Source: Gramella sp. Hel_I_59 (lineage in GTDB: Bacteria; Bacteroidota; Bacteroidia; Flavobacteriales; Flavobacteriaceae). From it: DNA of 64,000 nucleotides. Under the pieces are notes generated by a model. The model was not told the origin of the DNA and did no database searches. It saw only the letters and a list, made by a program, of their open reading frames with translations. A program made the position numbers and the translations under genes. The stretch lies in the NCBI RefSeq assembly GCF_006714895.1, contig NZ_VFME01000001.1, positions 1,178,001 through 1,242,000 of the forward strand, given 5' to 3'. Shown here one piece after another: positions 17,304-27,519 of the stretch (positions are counted from its first letter, which is position 1; each line of letters opens with the position of its first letter).

Positions 17304-17702
17304 ATGGGATTATTCGATAAAGTATTTGGTGGAGAAAAGGGCACTTCTGAAAAGAAAGAAAGCAATGTGCCCTGGAACGCTCTTACTGAAATTTCTCAAT
17401 TGGATGAGTTAGAAAAACTATCTGAAGATAAAACTGTTGCTATTTTCAAGCATTCTACAACTTGTGGGATTAGCAGGATGGTATTAAAGAACTTCGAAGC
17501 AGACTATGAGCAGCAATTAAATGACTCTGTGGATCTTTATTTTCTTGACTTAAAAGCTCACCGGGATATTTCCAATGGAATCGCAGATAAATTTTCTGTT
17601 AGACATGAGAGTCCGCAAATGGTGGTGTTAAAGAACGGGGAAGTTGTACATCATTCTTCTCACCAGGCAATATCAGTAGACAAATTAAAAGAACTGGCTT
17701 AA
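17304..17702 (+). CDS. ytxJ: Bacillithiol system redox-active protein YtxJ
   Basis: The ATG at 17304 gives a 132-residue thioredoxin-fold protein, MGLFDKVFGGEKG onward. An in-frame upstream start would add 16 residues that overlap the promoter. The monothiol active site is FKHSTTCGISRMVL, with Cys54. YtxJ is proposed to be a monothiol bacilliredoxin that removes bacillithiol from mixed disulfides. bshC, the last enzyme of bacillithiol synthesis, lies about 35 kb away in this window, consistent with bacillithiol use. ytxJ is divergent from clpB, and the two share an intergenic region with direct repeats. Confidence 0.88.
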   Translation: MGLFDKVFGGEKGTSEKKESNVPWNALTEISQLDELEKLSEDKTVAIFKHSTTCGISRMVLKNFEADYEQQLNDSVDLYFLDLKAHRDISNGIADKFSVRHESPQMVVLKNGEVVHHSSHQAISVDKLKELA

Positions 17703-17723
17703 TATCGAGTTACTTTGAAAATA

Positions 17724-17753
17724 AAAAGCCCGAAGATTTATCTTCGGGCTTTT
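17724..17753. terminator. Bidirectional intrinsic terminator
   Basis: AGCCCGAAGAT (17727-17737) pairs with ATCTTCGGGCT (17740-17750), flanked by A- and T-tracts, between the convergent ytxJ and fahA genes. Confidence 0.92.
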
Positions 17754-17774
17754 CTTATGATATAAGATTTGATC

Positions 17775-19064
17775 TTATTTTTTCTTTGGTTCGTAAACCG
17801 GCAATAGTTTACTGCGAACTTCGCCAAATCCAATTCTGGAGGTTTCGTTCTGGCAATATCCTCGCATGATCACTGTATCATGATCTTCTACAAATTTACG
17901 TTCTGAACCGTCTTTTAATTTGATTGGTTTACTACCACTCCAGGAAAGTTCCAGCATAGAGCCGAAAGAATCTTCAGAAGCTCCAGAAATAGTTCCGGAA
18001 GCCATCATGTCACCGGAATTTACAGGGCATCCATTTACTGTGTGATGCGCCAGTTGCTGACTCATATTCCAGTATAGATACTTAAAGTTCGATTTTGATA
18101 AGGAATTCTCCTCGCCACCTTCAGGTTGCAGGGAAACTTCCAGATTAATATCAAAACTCTTGTCTCCGGAGTATTTAAGATATGGTAATAATTCTTTTTC
18201 AGGTTCCGGACTCGCCGTTCTAAATGGCTCTAATGCGTCCATCGTAACGATCCACGGTGAGATGGAAGATGCAAAGTTCTTAGCTAGAAACGGTCCTAAA
18301 GGAACGTATTCCCACTTCTGGATGTCTCTGGCGCTCCAGTCGTTAAACAAGACCATTCCAAAGATGTATTCTTCAGCTTCATCAACAGGAATTGGTTCTC
18401 CAAGGTGATTCGCATCTGTTGTGATAAAAGCCATTTCCAATTCGAAATCCACACGTTGAGATGGTCCGAATACAGGTTCGTCTGAATCTGCTGGTTTTGT
18501 TTGTCCCTGTGGTCTGTGTACAGGAATTTCCGAAGGAATAATAGAAGAACTTCTTCCATGGTATCCAACGGGAATATGCAACCAGTTTGGAAGCAATGCA
18601 TTGTCTGGATCGCGGAACATAGTACCAATATTGGTCGCATGTTCTTTAGAGCTGTAGAAATCGGTATAATCACCTACCTGTACAGGCATTTGCATTTCAA
18701 TTTCATCCAGTGTGAATAGAACAGTATTTCTGTGGTCCTGGTTATCCTTCAGCTTAGCATTCTCAGCGTCGAAAATATCAGCAATTCGGTTTCTAACCAG
18801 TCTCCAGGTTTTCTTTCCGTCAGAAATAAAATCATTTAGAGTATCCTGCAGGAATATATCGTCTGTCAACGGTATACCTTCAAAATATCCCAGTTGATGC
18901 AGAGCACCAAGGTCTATAGCGTAATCACCAATTCTGGTTCCAATGGTGATGATATCATCACGAGTAAGGAACACTCCAAACGGAATATTTTGAATAGGGA
19001 AATCGGTATCGCCAGGAATATCCAACCAGGTTTTTCTATTTGGATCATTAGCGGTAATTGACAT
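17775..19064 (-). CDS. fahA: Fumarylacetoacetase
   Basis: This enzyme hydrolyses fumarylacetoacetate to fumarate and acetoacetate, the last step of tyrosine catabolism. From the ATG at 19064 (MSITANDPNRKTWLDIP) it has 429 residues. Landmarks include the SH3-like N-domain (about 1-115), DFYSSKEHATNIGTMFR with a catalytic His and metal contacts, VGYHGRSSSI, FELEMAFI, DWSARDIQKWEYVPLGPFL and GTISG near 350. The TTG start 39 bp upstream adds residues not expected for the family. It appears monocistronic and convergent with ytxJ; no other tyrosine-degradation gene is adjacent. Confidence 0.96.
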   Translation of the reverse strand: MSITANDPNRKTWLDIPGDTDFPIQNIPFGVFLTRDDIITIGTRIGDYAIDLGALHQLGYFEGIPLTDDIFLQDTLNDFISDGKKTWRLVRNRIADIFDAENAKLKDNQDHRNTVLFTLDEIEMQMPVQVGDYTDFYSSKEHATNIGTMFRDPDNALLPNWLHIPVGYHGRSSSIIPSEIPVHRPQGQTKPADSDEPVFGPSQRVDFELEMAFITTDANHLGEPIPVDEAEEYIFGMVLFNDWSARDIQKWEYVPLGPFLAKNFASSISPWIVTMDALEPFRTASPEPEKELLPYLKYSGDKSFDINLEVSLQPEGGEENSLSKSNFKYLYWNMSQQLAHHTVNGCPVNSGDMMASGTISGASEDSFGSMLELSWSGSKPIKLKDGSERKFVEDHDTVIMRGYCQNETSRIGFGEVRSKLLPVYEPKKK

Positions 19065-19100
19065 AAAAAATGTTGGTTTTTTGTTAAAATCTAGTTGTCT

Positions 19101-19108
19101 CAAATATA
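19101..19108 (-). promoter_or_regulatory. -7 promoter box for fahA
   Basis: Minus-strand TATATTTG, an exact TAnnTTTG match, lies 36 nt before the ATG at 19064. No TTG is seen at the expected distance. Confidence 0.4.
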
Positions 19109-19174
19109 TTATTTTCCTGTAATTAACCGAATGTATTTCTTACTTTTACCGAATATTTAACTTAAAAATTTGTG

Positions 19175-20449
19175 ATGCAAAAAGACACCCAGATATTTGA
19201 TTTAATTGCGAAGGAAAAGGATCGCCAGTTGAATGGTTTGGAACTAATTGCGAGTGAAAATTTTGTAAGTGACGCCGTGCTGGAAGCAGCAGGATCTGTG
19301 CTTACAAATAAGTATGCTGAAGGCTATCCGGGAAAGAGATATTATGGTGGCTGTGAGATCGTAGATCAGGTAGAGCAACTTGCTATCGACAGATTAAAAG
19401 AATTGTTCAATGCTGAATATGCCAACGTGCAACCGCATTCCGGTTCACAGGCAAATACTGCAGTTTTCCATGCCTGTCTAAAACCTGGAGATAAGTTTCT
19501 TGGTTTTGATCTTTCACATGGTGGGCATTTAACGCATGGTTCTCCAGTGAACTTCTCCGGAAAATTATATGATCCTGTATTTTACGGGGTTGATAAGGAA
19601 ACCGGATTGATCGATTATGATGCAGTTGCTGAAATTGCAAAGAAGGAGAAGCCGAAAATGATCATTGCAGGAGCATCTGCATACAGCCGTGAAATAGATT
19701 ATAAAAGATTCAGGGAAATAGCTGATAGTGTTGATGCAATTCTACTTGCAGATATCGCGCACCCGGCTGGATTAATCGCCAAAGGTTTGATCTCAGATCC
19801 TATAGAGCATTGTCATATTGTGACTTCTACTACGCATAAGACTCTTCGTGGGCCTCGTGGAGGTATTATCATGATGGGGAAAGATTTCGACAATCCTTTT
19901 GGAGAGAAACTTAAAAACGGAAATCTAAAGAAAATGTCGGCTTTACTGAATTCCGGGATCTTTCCAGGAAATCAGGGTGGACCTTTAGAGCATATTATTG
20001 CTGCGAAAGCGATCGCTTTTGGAGAGGCTCTTACAGATGAATTTCTTCATTATACGGTACAGGTAAAGAAAAATGCAAAAGAGCTGGCTAAAGCTTTTGT
20101 GGATAAGGATTACCAGGTAATTTCAGGAGGGACAGATAATCATATGATGCTTATCGATCTTAGAAATAAAGGTGTAAGTGGTAAGGAAGCAGAAGAGGCG
20201 CTTAGTAAAGCAGATATTACCGTAAATAAGAACATGGTGCCTTTCGATGACAAATCACCTTTCGTAACTTCAGGAATTAGAATTGGAACTCCTGCAGTGA
20301 CCACACGTGGTCTTGTAGAGCAGGATATGCTAAAGATCGTTGAGTTTATCGATAGAGTCATCACTAATACTGAGAGTGATGAAGAATTGGCTAAAGTTAA
20401 AAGCGAAGTAAATACAATGATGAAAGATCTTCCATTATTTAAAATGTAA
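19175..20449 (+). CDS. glyA: Serine hydroxymethyltransferase
   Basis: GlyA interconverts serine and glycine with tetrahydrofolate and supplies one-carbon units; it uses pyridoxal phosphate. Family motifs are [39 protein letters not shown], and the PLP lysine in [15 protein letters not shown] near residue 225. The ATG at 19175 is preferred to a GTG one codon earlier. Length is 424 aa, normal for bacteria. It is monocistronic between fahA (divergent) and its own terminator. Confidence 0.98.
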   Translation: MQKDTQIFDLIAKEKDRQLNGLELIASENFVSDAVLEAAGSVLTNKYAEGYPGKRYYGGCEIVDQVEQLAIDRLKELFNAEYANVQPHSGSQANTAVFHACLKPGDKFLGFDLSHGGHLTHGSPVNFSGKLYDPVFYGVDKETGLIDYDAVAEIAKKEKPKMIIAGASAYSREIDYKRFREIADSVDAILLADIAHPAGLIAKGLISDPIEHCHIVTSTTHKTLRGPRGGIIMMGKDFDNPFGEKLKNGNLKKMSALLNSGIFPGNQGGPLEHIIAAKAIAFGEALTDEFLHYTVQVKKNAKELAKAFVDKDYQVISGGTDNHMMLIDLRNKGVSGKEAEEALSKADITVNKNMVPFDDKSPFVTSGIRIGTPAVTTRGLVEQDMLKIVEFIDRVITNTESDEELAKVKSEVNTMMKDLPLFKM

Positions 20450-20473
20450 GACCTTTTAGATTCAGATAAAATC

Positions 20474-20500
20474 AAAGCCATTCGAGAGAATGGCTTTTTT
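20474..20500. terminator. Intrinsic terminator with GAGA loop
   Basis: AAAGCCATTC (20474-20483), a GAGA loop, and GAATGGCTTT (20488-20497) are followed by T residues. It ends glyA and is placed to end the convergent DoxX-like gene too. Confidence 0.92.
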
Positions 20501-20504
20501 AATT

Positions 20505-20867
20505 TTATAGAAAATATATAGCAATGCACATGAGAAGAACAATGATCGCGGGTATATTTTTACTGAAAGGATCGCTTATCTTAAGGTGCATTATGATTGC
20601 ACCAAGCATCATTAAAGCGAGTCCGATTGCAGCAGGATCCACCAGGTATTCCAGCCAGATTCCGGCAAGTAGGGCAATGGCCAGTGCAACTTTAATAAAA
20701 CCTACGATGTATACCATTACCTCCGGCAAGCCATAAGCTTGAAATTCTTCCTTCATATTCCCGGCATTACCACCTCTGTAACTGGTTTTACTATTAAATC
20801 GAAGCAACCAGACATTGAGAATTCCAAGTCCAACGATTACCTGTAATATTATTTTGACGATCTCCAT
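20505..20867 (-). CDS. DoxX-like inner-membrane protein
   Basis: From the ATG at 20867 the product has 120 residues with four hydrophobic segments (about 3-20, 50-70, 75-92 and 102-120). The layout, with RFNSKTSYRGGNAGNMKEEF between TM1 and TM2 and YGLPEVMVYIVGFIKV opening TM2, matches DoxX-like four-helix proteins. Their function is mostly unknown; some are tied to thiosulfate oxidation or respiratory complexes. The upstream TTG start at 20885 was rejected because the ATG begins the first hydrophobic helix naturally. It is a single gene. Confidence 0.72.
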   Translation of the reverse strand: MEIVKIILQVIVGLGILNVWLLRFNSKTSYRGGNAGNMKEEFQAYGLPEVMVYIVGFIKVALAIALLAGIWLEYLVDPAAIGLALMMLGAIIMHLKISDPFSKNIPAIIVLLMCIAIYFL

Positions 20868-20977
20868 GATATTATTTTTCAACAATATAGAGATGTTTAT
20901 CTATAAATAGAAAAGATTAAACAAAGTTTAAGAAGGAATAAAGTCAAATGACAAGAAAATTAACCTTTTCTCAGTGT

Positions 20978-21379
20978 TTACTGGAATATCTGCTTGAGCT
21001 CATCAGAAATGCGCTGTGGTTTCTTGGTTTTTTGATCTAGCAGGCACCATGTGGTTTCGGCTTTCGCCAGTAGTTTTCCGGAATCATTATTTTTGATCAC
21101 TACTTCCCGTATGGAAGTTACATGTGTAGTGTCAATAATTCTTGTTTCCAGCAGGATTTCATCATTGAGAAGAGCTTCCATCTTATAATCGATCTCATGT
21201 CTTACCACAACCCATGCTAGCCCTGCTTTCTGCTCTTCGGAAGCGCGGGACTCCCAGTGTTCTTGTGCTACATCCTGAATCCATTGCACATAACGCACGT
21301 TGTTGACATGCTTCTGATCGTCTAGATCATCTTCTGAAACAGTAATGTATTTTTGATATATTTCGGAGTTTACAGACAT
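20978..21379 (-). CDS. Hot-dog fold acyl-CoA thioesterase
   Basis: The 133-residue protein has the 4HBT signature: VSEDDLDDQKHVNNVRYVQW near residue 14, where the Asp and the HVNN segment mark the active site, then VVVRHEIDYKMEALLNDEIL and the closing EAETTW-like strand (KAETTWCLLD). Such enzymes hydrolyse acyl-CoA or acyl-ACP thioesters in the cytoplasm; chain length cannot be told. Its ATG overlaps the stop of the upstream glutaminyl cyclotransferase gene by one base (TAATG), so translation is probably coupled. Confidence 0.88.
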   Translation of the reverse strand: MSVNSEIYQKYITVSEDDLDDQKHVNNVRYVQWIQDVAQEHWESRASEEQKAGLAWVVVRHEIDYKMEALLNDEILLETRIIDTTHVTSIREVVIKNNDSGKLLAKAETTWCLLDQKTKKPQRISDELKQIFQ

Positions 21380-22443
21380 TATTTCTCCATGATTTTTACT
21401 TCAAACAACGTATCCCATTTTTTACCGGTTACATAAAATTTTCCGGTAGCAGCATTGTAAGCGATCCCGTTAAGAACATCGTTATTTGGATCTAAAGAAT
21501 CTTTATTGCCCAGTTTATCCTGTAGTCCTTTAAAGTCAATAATACCTTCAATGGCTCCATTTTCAGGATTGATCATTGCAACACTGGGAAATTGATATGT
21601 GTTTGCGTAGATAAGTCCATCCACCCATTCCAGCTCATTGAATTTTGACTTAATAGCAGTATTGGTAGTTGGCTGGATATAACTTTTTTCGGCCAGGGTT
21701 TCAGGATCAAGGATCCAGATTTTCTCAGACCCATCACTTTTAAATATTTTTTCCTCATTGTTACATAAACCCCATCCTTCCTTACTGGAATTGTACGCAA
21801 ATGTGCCTTGTCTTTCGAAGGTGTTTGGATCATAGATAAATCCCTGACCTTCCTTCCAGGTTAATAACAGTAAACGGTCGTCCAAAATTGTAATTCCTTC
21901 AGCGAAATATTCATCTTCCAGGCTTATCTCTTTATACACTTCACCAGTTTCCAATTCGGTTTTGCGCAATTTTGATTTGCCGTACTGTCCAACGCTTTCG
22001 TAAAGAGTATCATTATGAAATTCAAGTCCCTGCGTGTACGCGTCAGTTTGATGTGGATACGTATTAACGATCTCGTAGGTGTAAACTTTCGGAGCGTTTG
22101 CGCTCATTATTTTTATGGACTTCTGAAGAGTGTCTTTTGTCGAATCATAATACACCACAGCAATAAGTTCTTGGTTTCCCAGTAAAACTGAATTTAGTTC
22201 AATTTCCAGATCTGAAGTGTTGCCAGTTGCAAGACGCTTTGTACCTATAAAATAAGCGACCGAATCAAAACTTTTATTTTCCTTGCCTGTAATACTCGCT
22301 TTTAGAGTTTCGTTCTGGCTGAATTCCTTCTTCTTTTCAGAAATATTCAGAGAAAAATCAGATTTTTTATTTCCATTATTGCTTCCGCAGGAAAAAATAA
22401 ATATGCTTAAAATAAAGAGTAACAGGAAGTTAAATTTTTTCAT
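21379..22443 (-). CDS. Glutaminyl-peptide cyclotransferase lipoprotein
   Basis: The 354-residue product starts with a lipoprotein signal (MKKFNFLLLFILSIFIFSC, lipobox IFSC). Residues about 120-350 match the plant/bacterial glutaminyl cyclotransferase beta-propeller family (PF05096): NTYPHQTDAYTQGLEFHNDT, LYESVGQYGKSKLRK and the later WVDGLIYANTYQFPSVAMIN. The enzymes convert N-terminal Gln to pyroglutamate on exported proteins, which suits mature Bacteroidota secreted proteins that begin with Gln. Residues 25-115 are an extra N-terminal beta domain. It is first in a pair with the thioesterase. Confidence 0.88.
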   Translation of the reverse strand: MKKFNFLLLFILSIFIFSCGSNNGNKKSDFSLNISEKKKEFSQNETLKASITGKENKSFDSVAYFIGTKRLATGNTSDLEIELNSVLLGNQELIAVVYYDSTKDTLQKSIKIMSANAPKVYTYEIVNTYPHQTDAYTQGLEFHNDTLYESVGQYGKSKLRKTELETGEVYKEISLEDEYFAEGITILDDRLLLLTWKEGQGFIYDPNTFERQGTFAYNSSKEGWGLCNNEEKIFKSDGSEKIWILDPETLAEKSYIQPTTNTAIKSKFNELEWVDGLIYANTYQFPSVAMINPENGAIEGIIDFKGLQDKLGNKDSLDPNNDVLNGIAYNAATGKFYVTGKKWDTLFEVKIMEK

Positions 22444-22497
22444 GTCAAAATAGGCTTGAATACTGAGCTAAATTAACCAATTCAGGATAAAAAAAGC

Positions 22498-22527
22498 TTG
22501 CGAAAAGTTACAAAGATTGTATATTTG
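22498..22527 (+). promoter_or_regulatory. Promoter for the SRP RNA
   Basis: TTG (22498-22500), 19 nt, then TATATTTG (22520-22527): an exact match to the Bacteroidota housekeeping consensus. RNA initiation is predicted at about 22532, where the mature RNA sequence begins. Confidence 0.8.
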
Positions 22528-22531
22528 CACC

Positions 22532-22625
22532 GGCAAGTCCCACACAACCAGCTCCTGCTGAATCCCCCAGGGCGGGAACGCAGCAAGGGTAGGCGGTCGT
22601 AGCGGTGTGATGTGGGTCGCTTGCC
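22532..22625 (+). ncRNA. ffs: Signal recognition particle RNA, small bacterial type (4.5S)
   Basis: The 5' end GGCAAGTCCCACAC pairs with the 3' end GTGTGATGTGGGTCGCTTGCC region to close one long hairpin. The apical part CAGGGCGGGAACGCAGCAAGGG holds the asymmetric and symmetric internal loops that bind the Ffh M domain. At about 94 nt it fits the small SRP RNA class. It scaffolds Ffh, which with FtsY (encoded at 40650) targets ribosomes to the membrane. It has its own promoter and a T-run just past 22625 for termination. Confidence 0.92.
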
Positions 22626-22673
22626 ATTTTTTGTTTCTACAAAGTCCTAAAATTTATTGCATATTTGTGCGGT

Positions 22674-23495
22674 ATGAAAAAGGGGAATTCTTCAGAAAAA
22701 ATCGTACTTATCACCGGCGCTTCCTCAGGAATTGGTAAGTCAATCGCAAATTATCTTAGTCGGCAAAATTTCAAAGTTTATGGAACCTCACGTTCGCCTC
22801 AGAAATCTACGGATGAAAGCTTTACATTTTTACAATTAGATGTAACCAGGGAAGATACTATTAAGCTGGCTGTTGAAGATATTATCGCCAGAGAAGGCAG
22901 GCTGGATATTCTGATCAATAATGCAGGAGTCGGTATTACCGGACCTTTGGAAGAGACTCCGGAAGATGAGATCAAGAAGGCTTTTGAGACCAATTACTAC
23001 GGTCCGCTTAGAATGATCAAAAATGTACTGCCTTATATGCGTGATCGCAAATCTGGTCTTATTATTAATGTTACCAGTATTGCTGGTTATATGGGATTGC
23101 CATATCGTGGAATATACTCTGCAACTAAAGGTGCTCTTGAAATCACTGCTGAGGCTTACCGAATGGAAATTGCTCAGTTCGGAATTACAATGACCAATGT
23201 AGCGCCTGGAGATTTTGCTACTAATATCGCTTCTGGAAGATATCATGCCCCCGTTTTACCAACTTCACCTTATAAGAAAGTATATGGTGAAACACTTGAT
23301 CTTATGAATCAACATGTTAGTGCAGGGCAGGATCCGCAACTAATGGCAAAGGCTATCCTCAAGATTATTAAGGATCCAGAGCCAAAAGTGCACTATCGGG
23401 TAGGCGAAATGTTGCAAAAAGTGTCTATCAAGCTAAAGGCATTACTGCCAGACAAACTTTACGAGAAGATGCTTATGAAGCATTATAAATTGTAA
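22674..23495 (+). CDS. Short-chain dehydrogenase/reductase (SDR)
   Basis: This 273-residue classical SDR has the TGASSGIG cofactor loop near residue 16, the NNAGVG strand near 83, the catalytic Ser in VTSIAGYMGLP, and YSATKGALE with the catalytic Tyr and Lys near 150. NAD(P)-dependent alcohol/ketone oxidoreduction is firm; the substrate is unknown. The ATG at 22674 is preferred to a TTG three codons earlier. A near-consensus -7 box, CATATTTG (22660-22667), sits 6 nt before the ATG. The next gene, a transaldolase, begins 48 bp downstream. Confidence 0.9.
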   Translation: MKKGNSSEKIVLITGASSGIGKSIANYLSRQNFKVYGTSRSPQKSTDESFTFLQLDVTREDTIKLAVEDIIAREGRLDILINNAGVGITGPLEETPEDEIKKAFETNYYGPLRMIKNVLPYMRDRKSGLIINVTSIAGYMGLPYRGIYSATKGALEITAEAYRMEIAQFGITMTNVAPGDFATNIASGRYHAPVLPTSPYKKVYGETLDLMNQHVSAGQDPQLMAKAILKIIKDPEPKVHYRVGEMLQKVSIKLKALLPDKLYEKMLMKHYKL

Positions 23496-23543
23496 TTTTG
23501 AGGAGCTTTTAAAATTAAACAACACAATTAATTCTATACAACT

Positions 23544-24200
23544 ATGAAATTTTTTATTGATACAGCGAATCTGGATCAAATCAAAGAAGCACAGGCTTTA
23601 GGTGTGCTGGATGGTGTAACAACCAATCCATCGCTAATGGCGAAGGAAGGTATTACCGGGAAGGACAATATTATCGAGCATTACAAAGAGATCTGTGAGC
23701 TAGTAGATGGAGATGTTAGTGCAGAAGTTATTTCAACCGATCTTGATGGAATGATCAAGGAAGGTGAGGAGTTGGCAAAACTACACGACCAGATAGTGGT
23801 GAAGATCCCAATGATTAAAGAAGGTGTAAAAGCATTAAAATACTTTAGTGACCAGGGAATTAAGACAAATTGTACGCTGGTATTTTCAGCAGGGCAGGCG
23901 CTTTTAGCTGCAAAAGCTGGAGCTACTTATGTTTCTCCATTTATTGGAAGGCTTGATGATATCTCAACAGATGGTTTGAATCTTATTGCAGATATCAGAC
24001 TTATATATGATAATTATGGATTTGAAACTCAGATCCTGGCAGCTTCAGTAAGACACACCATGCATGTACTGGAATGTGCGAAAATTGGAGCAGATGTTAT
24101 GACTGGACCTATTTCTTCTATTGAAGGCTTATTAAAGCATCCTTTGACCGACATTGGTCTTGAAAAATTCCTTGCAGACTATAACAAGGGAAATAAGTAA
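23544..24200 (+). CDS. tal: Transaldolase, TalC/MipB-type
   Basis: The 218-residue short transaldolase-like protein has [25 protein letters not shown] and the Schiff-base lysine in IVVKIPM (Lys87). The related fructose-6-phosphate aldolase has Tyr where transaldolases have Phe; here the segment is [13 protein letters not shown], with Phe133, which favours transaldolase activity (sedoheptulose-7-phosphate plus glyceraldehyde-3-phosphate). This reading rests on that one residue. It lies downstream of the SDR gene on the same strand and ends in a clear terminator. Confidence 0.9.
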   Translation: MKFFIDTANLDQIKEAQALGVLDGVTTNPSLMAKEGITGKDNIIEHYKEICELVDGDVSAEVISTDLDGMIKEGEELAKLHDQIVVKIPMIKEGVKALKYFSDQGIKTNCTLVFSAGQALLAAKAGATYVSPFIGRLDDISTDGLNLIADIRLIYDNYGFETQILAASVRHTMHVLECAKIGADVMTGPISSIEGLLKHPLTDIGLEKFLADYNKGNK

Positions 24201-24222
24201 TTGACTAAACTGAATATTATTA

Positions 24223-24249
24223 AAGGCTGCCGTGAGGTGGCCTTTTTTT
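24223..24249 (+). terminator. Intrinsic terminator with GTGA loop
   Basis: AAGGCTGCC, GTGA, GGTGGCCTT form a hairpin with two wobble pairs, followed by a run of T. The T-run overlaps the stop codon of the convergent TlpA-like gene at 24248. Confidence 0.85.
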
Positions 24250-25660
24250 ATTGGGCAATAAATTTTTCTAATTCTTCCTCAAAATCGGAATTGCCGAACT
24301 GAATATCGCCTTTAACGATAATAGCGTTTTTATTTACAAAGAACAATTTATTTAAATATCTGCGATAGGAATCTTTGGGAATCTGTCTCCTGGCTATTTG
24401 ATATTCAAACGATTTATCGTAGCCAAAGGTCTCCAGCGTCCTAAGCCATTCCTCCCGTTCATTCACGTCCACATTGACACCTATAAAATCCACTTGTGGG
24501 TATTTCTCTCTTAATGAACTAATAATATTGTGTTGCCAGCGGTGATGAGCCGGAGCATAAAGAGACCATGCATAGGTGACTGTTGGTCTATTAATGATTT
24601 CTCCATATTTCAACTCTTTACCTGAAGTGTTCATAGCCCAAAGATCAGCAAGAGATTGACCATTTAAATAAACTTTTTGAATTTCAGCAAGGTCACGAGC
24701 TTCGTCTATATGCGTGTATTCGATATCCTTTAATAACTGTAATATGGAATCTATTCTGCTAACTTTTTCAGCATTAACGATCGCGAGGGTAGCCAGTCTG
24801 TCTAGAAATTCATTTTTCAGGGATTCTATGTTAGACAGAGAATCAATTAAAACTATTCTTCTTTCAATATTTTTATAAGAATTGATATTATAACAATCCT
24901 TGTGTTCGTTATGCGTTCTGGTACAGTATTCGATCGCTTTAGATCTCAGGTAGTCATCAATAAAATTTGTGTACACGTAATAATCCTGTAGTTCACGATT
25001 ATTGAAATCAATTTCGTTGCGGTAATTATTGAAATCTTCTGGAATCTGATCTCTAAAGTCTTTCCGGTACTTATTTATAAGAAACGTATATCGTTCTCTT
25101 AGATCAAAATATTCATAATCTATACTCGCGTGAGCGATCTCTAAAAAATCTTCGGAAAACTCCCTGTCTTCAGAAAGAGTATTCAGCTTATCGATTCGTT
25201 GTTGTCTTATAGAATCTGTGATTCGAGCAAATTCTGAAGGTGCTATCTTATAATAAGTAAGAATAAGGTCATTATTTTGCTCATTTTTCAGGAACATATC
25301 CAGCAGAAAATTACTTTTTTCTGAACCTGCGCCGCTAAAATTCAAAGACTCATCGAAGGAAAGTGTATTCAGGTAAATTAGAACACTATCGCCAGGCTCC
25401 ATATACATGATCTGGCTTTCAGGCGGGTGGTTAAAAGTATAAATTCCAGCTTCCAGTTTTGGATAGTTCTTGCCAAACTGGTTCTTTGCATCCAGGAATA
25501 AGGTATCTATGATCTCGTTCTCTTTTGAGATCACTACAAAGTCTGTTTCAGGATTATTGATCTGGCCTCCTAGGTAAATTGTACCATTCTCATTGGAATC
25601 GTTTGTACATCCACTGAAAATGAGCGCGCAGCAAAGTGAAAGAAAATAACAGTATTTCAT
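24248..25660 (-). CDS. TlpA-like thioredoxin-fold lipoprotein
   Basis: From the ATG at 25660 the 470-residue protein has a lipoprotein signal peptide, MKYCYFLSLCCALIFSGC, with lipobox FSGC. An ATG at 25696 adds 12 residues and is possible, since the -7 box at 25704-25711 would allow either. A beta-rich N-terminal domain (about 20-110) and a long helical middle precede a thioredoxin-like end (about 325-470: TVTYAWSLYAPAHHRWQHNI and VDFIGVNVDVNEREEWLRTL). The CxxC site of active thioredoxins is absent: the matching region reads YAPAHH. It is therefore probably a structural or binding relative, not a disulfide reductase. Confidence 0.75.
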   Translation of the reverse strand: MKYCYFLSLCCALIFSGCTNDSNENGTIYLGGQINNPETDFVVISKENEIIDTLFLDAKNQFGKNYPKLEAGIYTFNHPPESQIMYMEPGDSVLIYLNTLSFDESLNFSGAGSEKSNFLLDMFLKNEQNNDLILTYYKIAPSEFARITDSIRQQRIDKLNTLSEDREFSEDFLEIAHASIDYEYFDLRERYTFLINKYRKDFRDQIPEDFNNYRNEIDFNNRELQDYYVYTNFIDDYLRSKAIEYCTRTHNEHKDCYNINSYKNIERRIVLIDSLSNIESLKNEFLDRLATLAIVNAEKVSRIDSILQLLKDIEYTHIDEARDLAEIQKVYLNGQSLADLWAMNTSGKELKYGEIINRPTVTYAWSLYAPAHHRWQHNIISSLREKYPQVDFIGVNVDVNEREEWLRTLETFGYDKSFEYQIARRQIPKDSYRRYLNKLFFVNKNAIIVKGDIQFGNSDFEEELEKFIAQ

Positions 25661-25703
25661 TCTGGGTATTGGTATGAAGCTTTTCGGTAACTTCATTTTT
25701 TAA

Positions 25704-25711
25704 CAAATATA
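25704..25711 (-). promoter_or_regulatory. -7 promoter box for the TlpA-like gene
   Basis: Minus-strand TATATTTG, an exact TAnnTTTG match, lies 7 nt from the ATG at 25696 and 43 nt from the one at 25660. No TTG is seen at -33. Confidence 0.4.
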
Positions 25712-25796
25712 TTCGGTGCACCTGCGGAGCGGTGTTAAGTGTGCGTTAAAACGTATTTTTAAAACGTTAATCTTTCTTAGTAAGCATCATAATAGC

Positions 25797-25804
25797 TACT
25801 TTTG
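25797..25804 (+). promoter_or_regulatory. -7 promoter box for the ABC-F gene
   Basis: TACTTTTG matches TAnnTTTG exactly, 23 nt before the ATG. A TTA 17 nt upstream (25777-25779) could act as a degenerate -33 element. Confidence 0.5.
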
Positions 25805-25824
25805 CAAAAAATTAATTTTTATAG

Positions 25825-27453
<1,629 letters not shown>

Positions 27454-27471
27454 TACAACTCGAACATATAG

Positions 27472-27503
27472 AAAAAGCCTGAAGAAATCCTTCAGGCTTT
27501 TTT
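27472..27503. terminator. Bidirectional intrinsic terminator
   Basis: AAAGCCTGAAG (27474-27484) pairs with CTTCAGGCTTT (27490-27500) and is followed by T residues. It lies between the convergent ABC-F and TonB-dependent receptor genes. Confidence 0.92.
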
Positions 27504-27519
27504 GTTGGCTAAAACAAAT

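Noticed and set aside
20140..20529. Antisense open frame of 129 codons across the 3' end of glyA.
   Set aside because: It lies opposite a highly conserved enzyme gene, crosses that gene's terminator, has no promoter, and its product looks low-complexity; it is a codon-bias shadow.
23544..24200. Fructose-6-phosphate aldolase as an alternative name for the transaldolase.
   Set aside because: The active-site region has Phe133, as in transaldolases, where aldolase-type members have Tyr; the transaldolase name is preferred but not proven.
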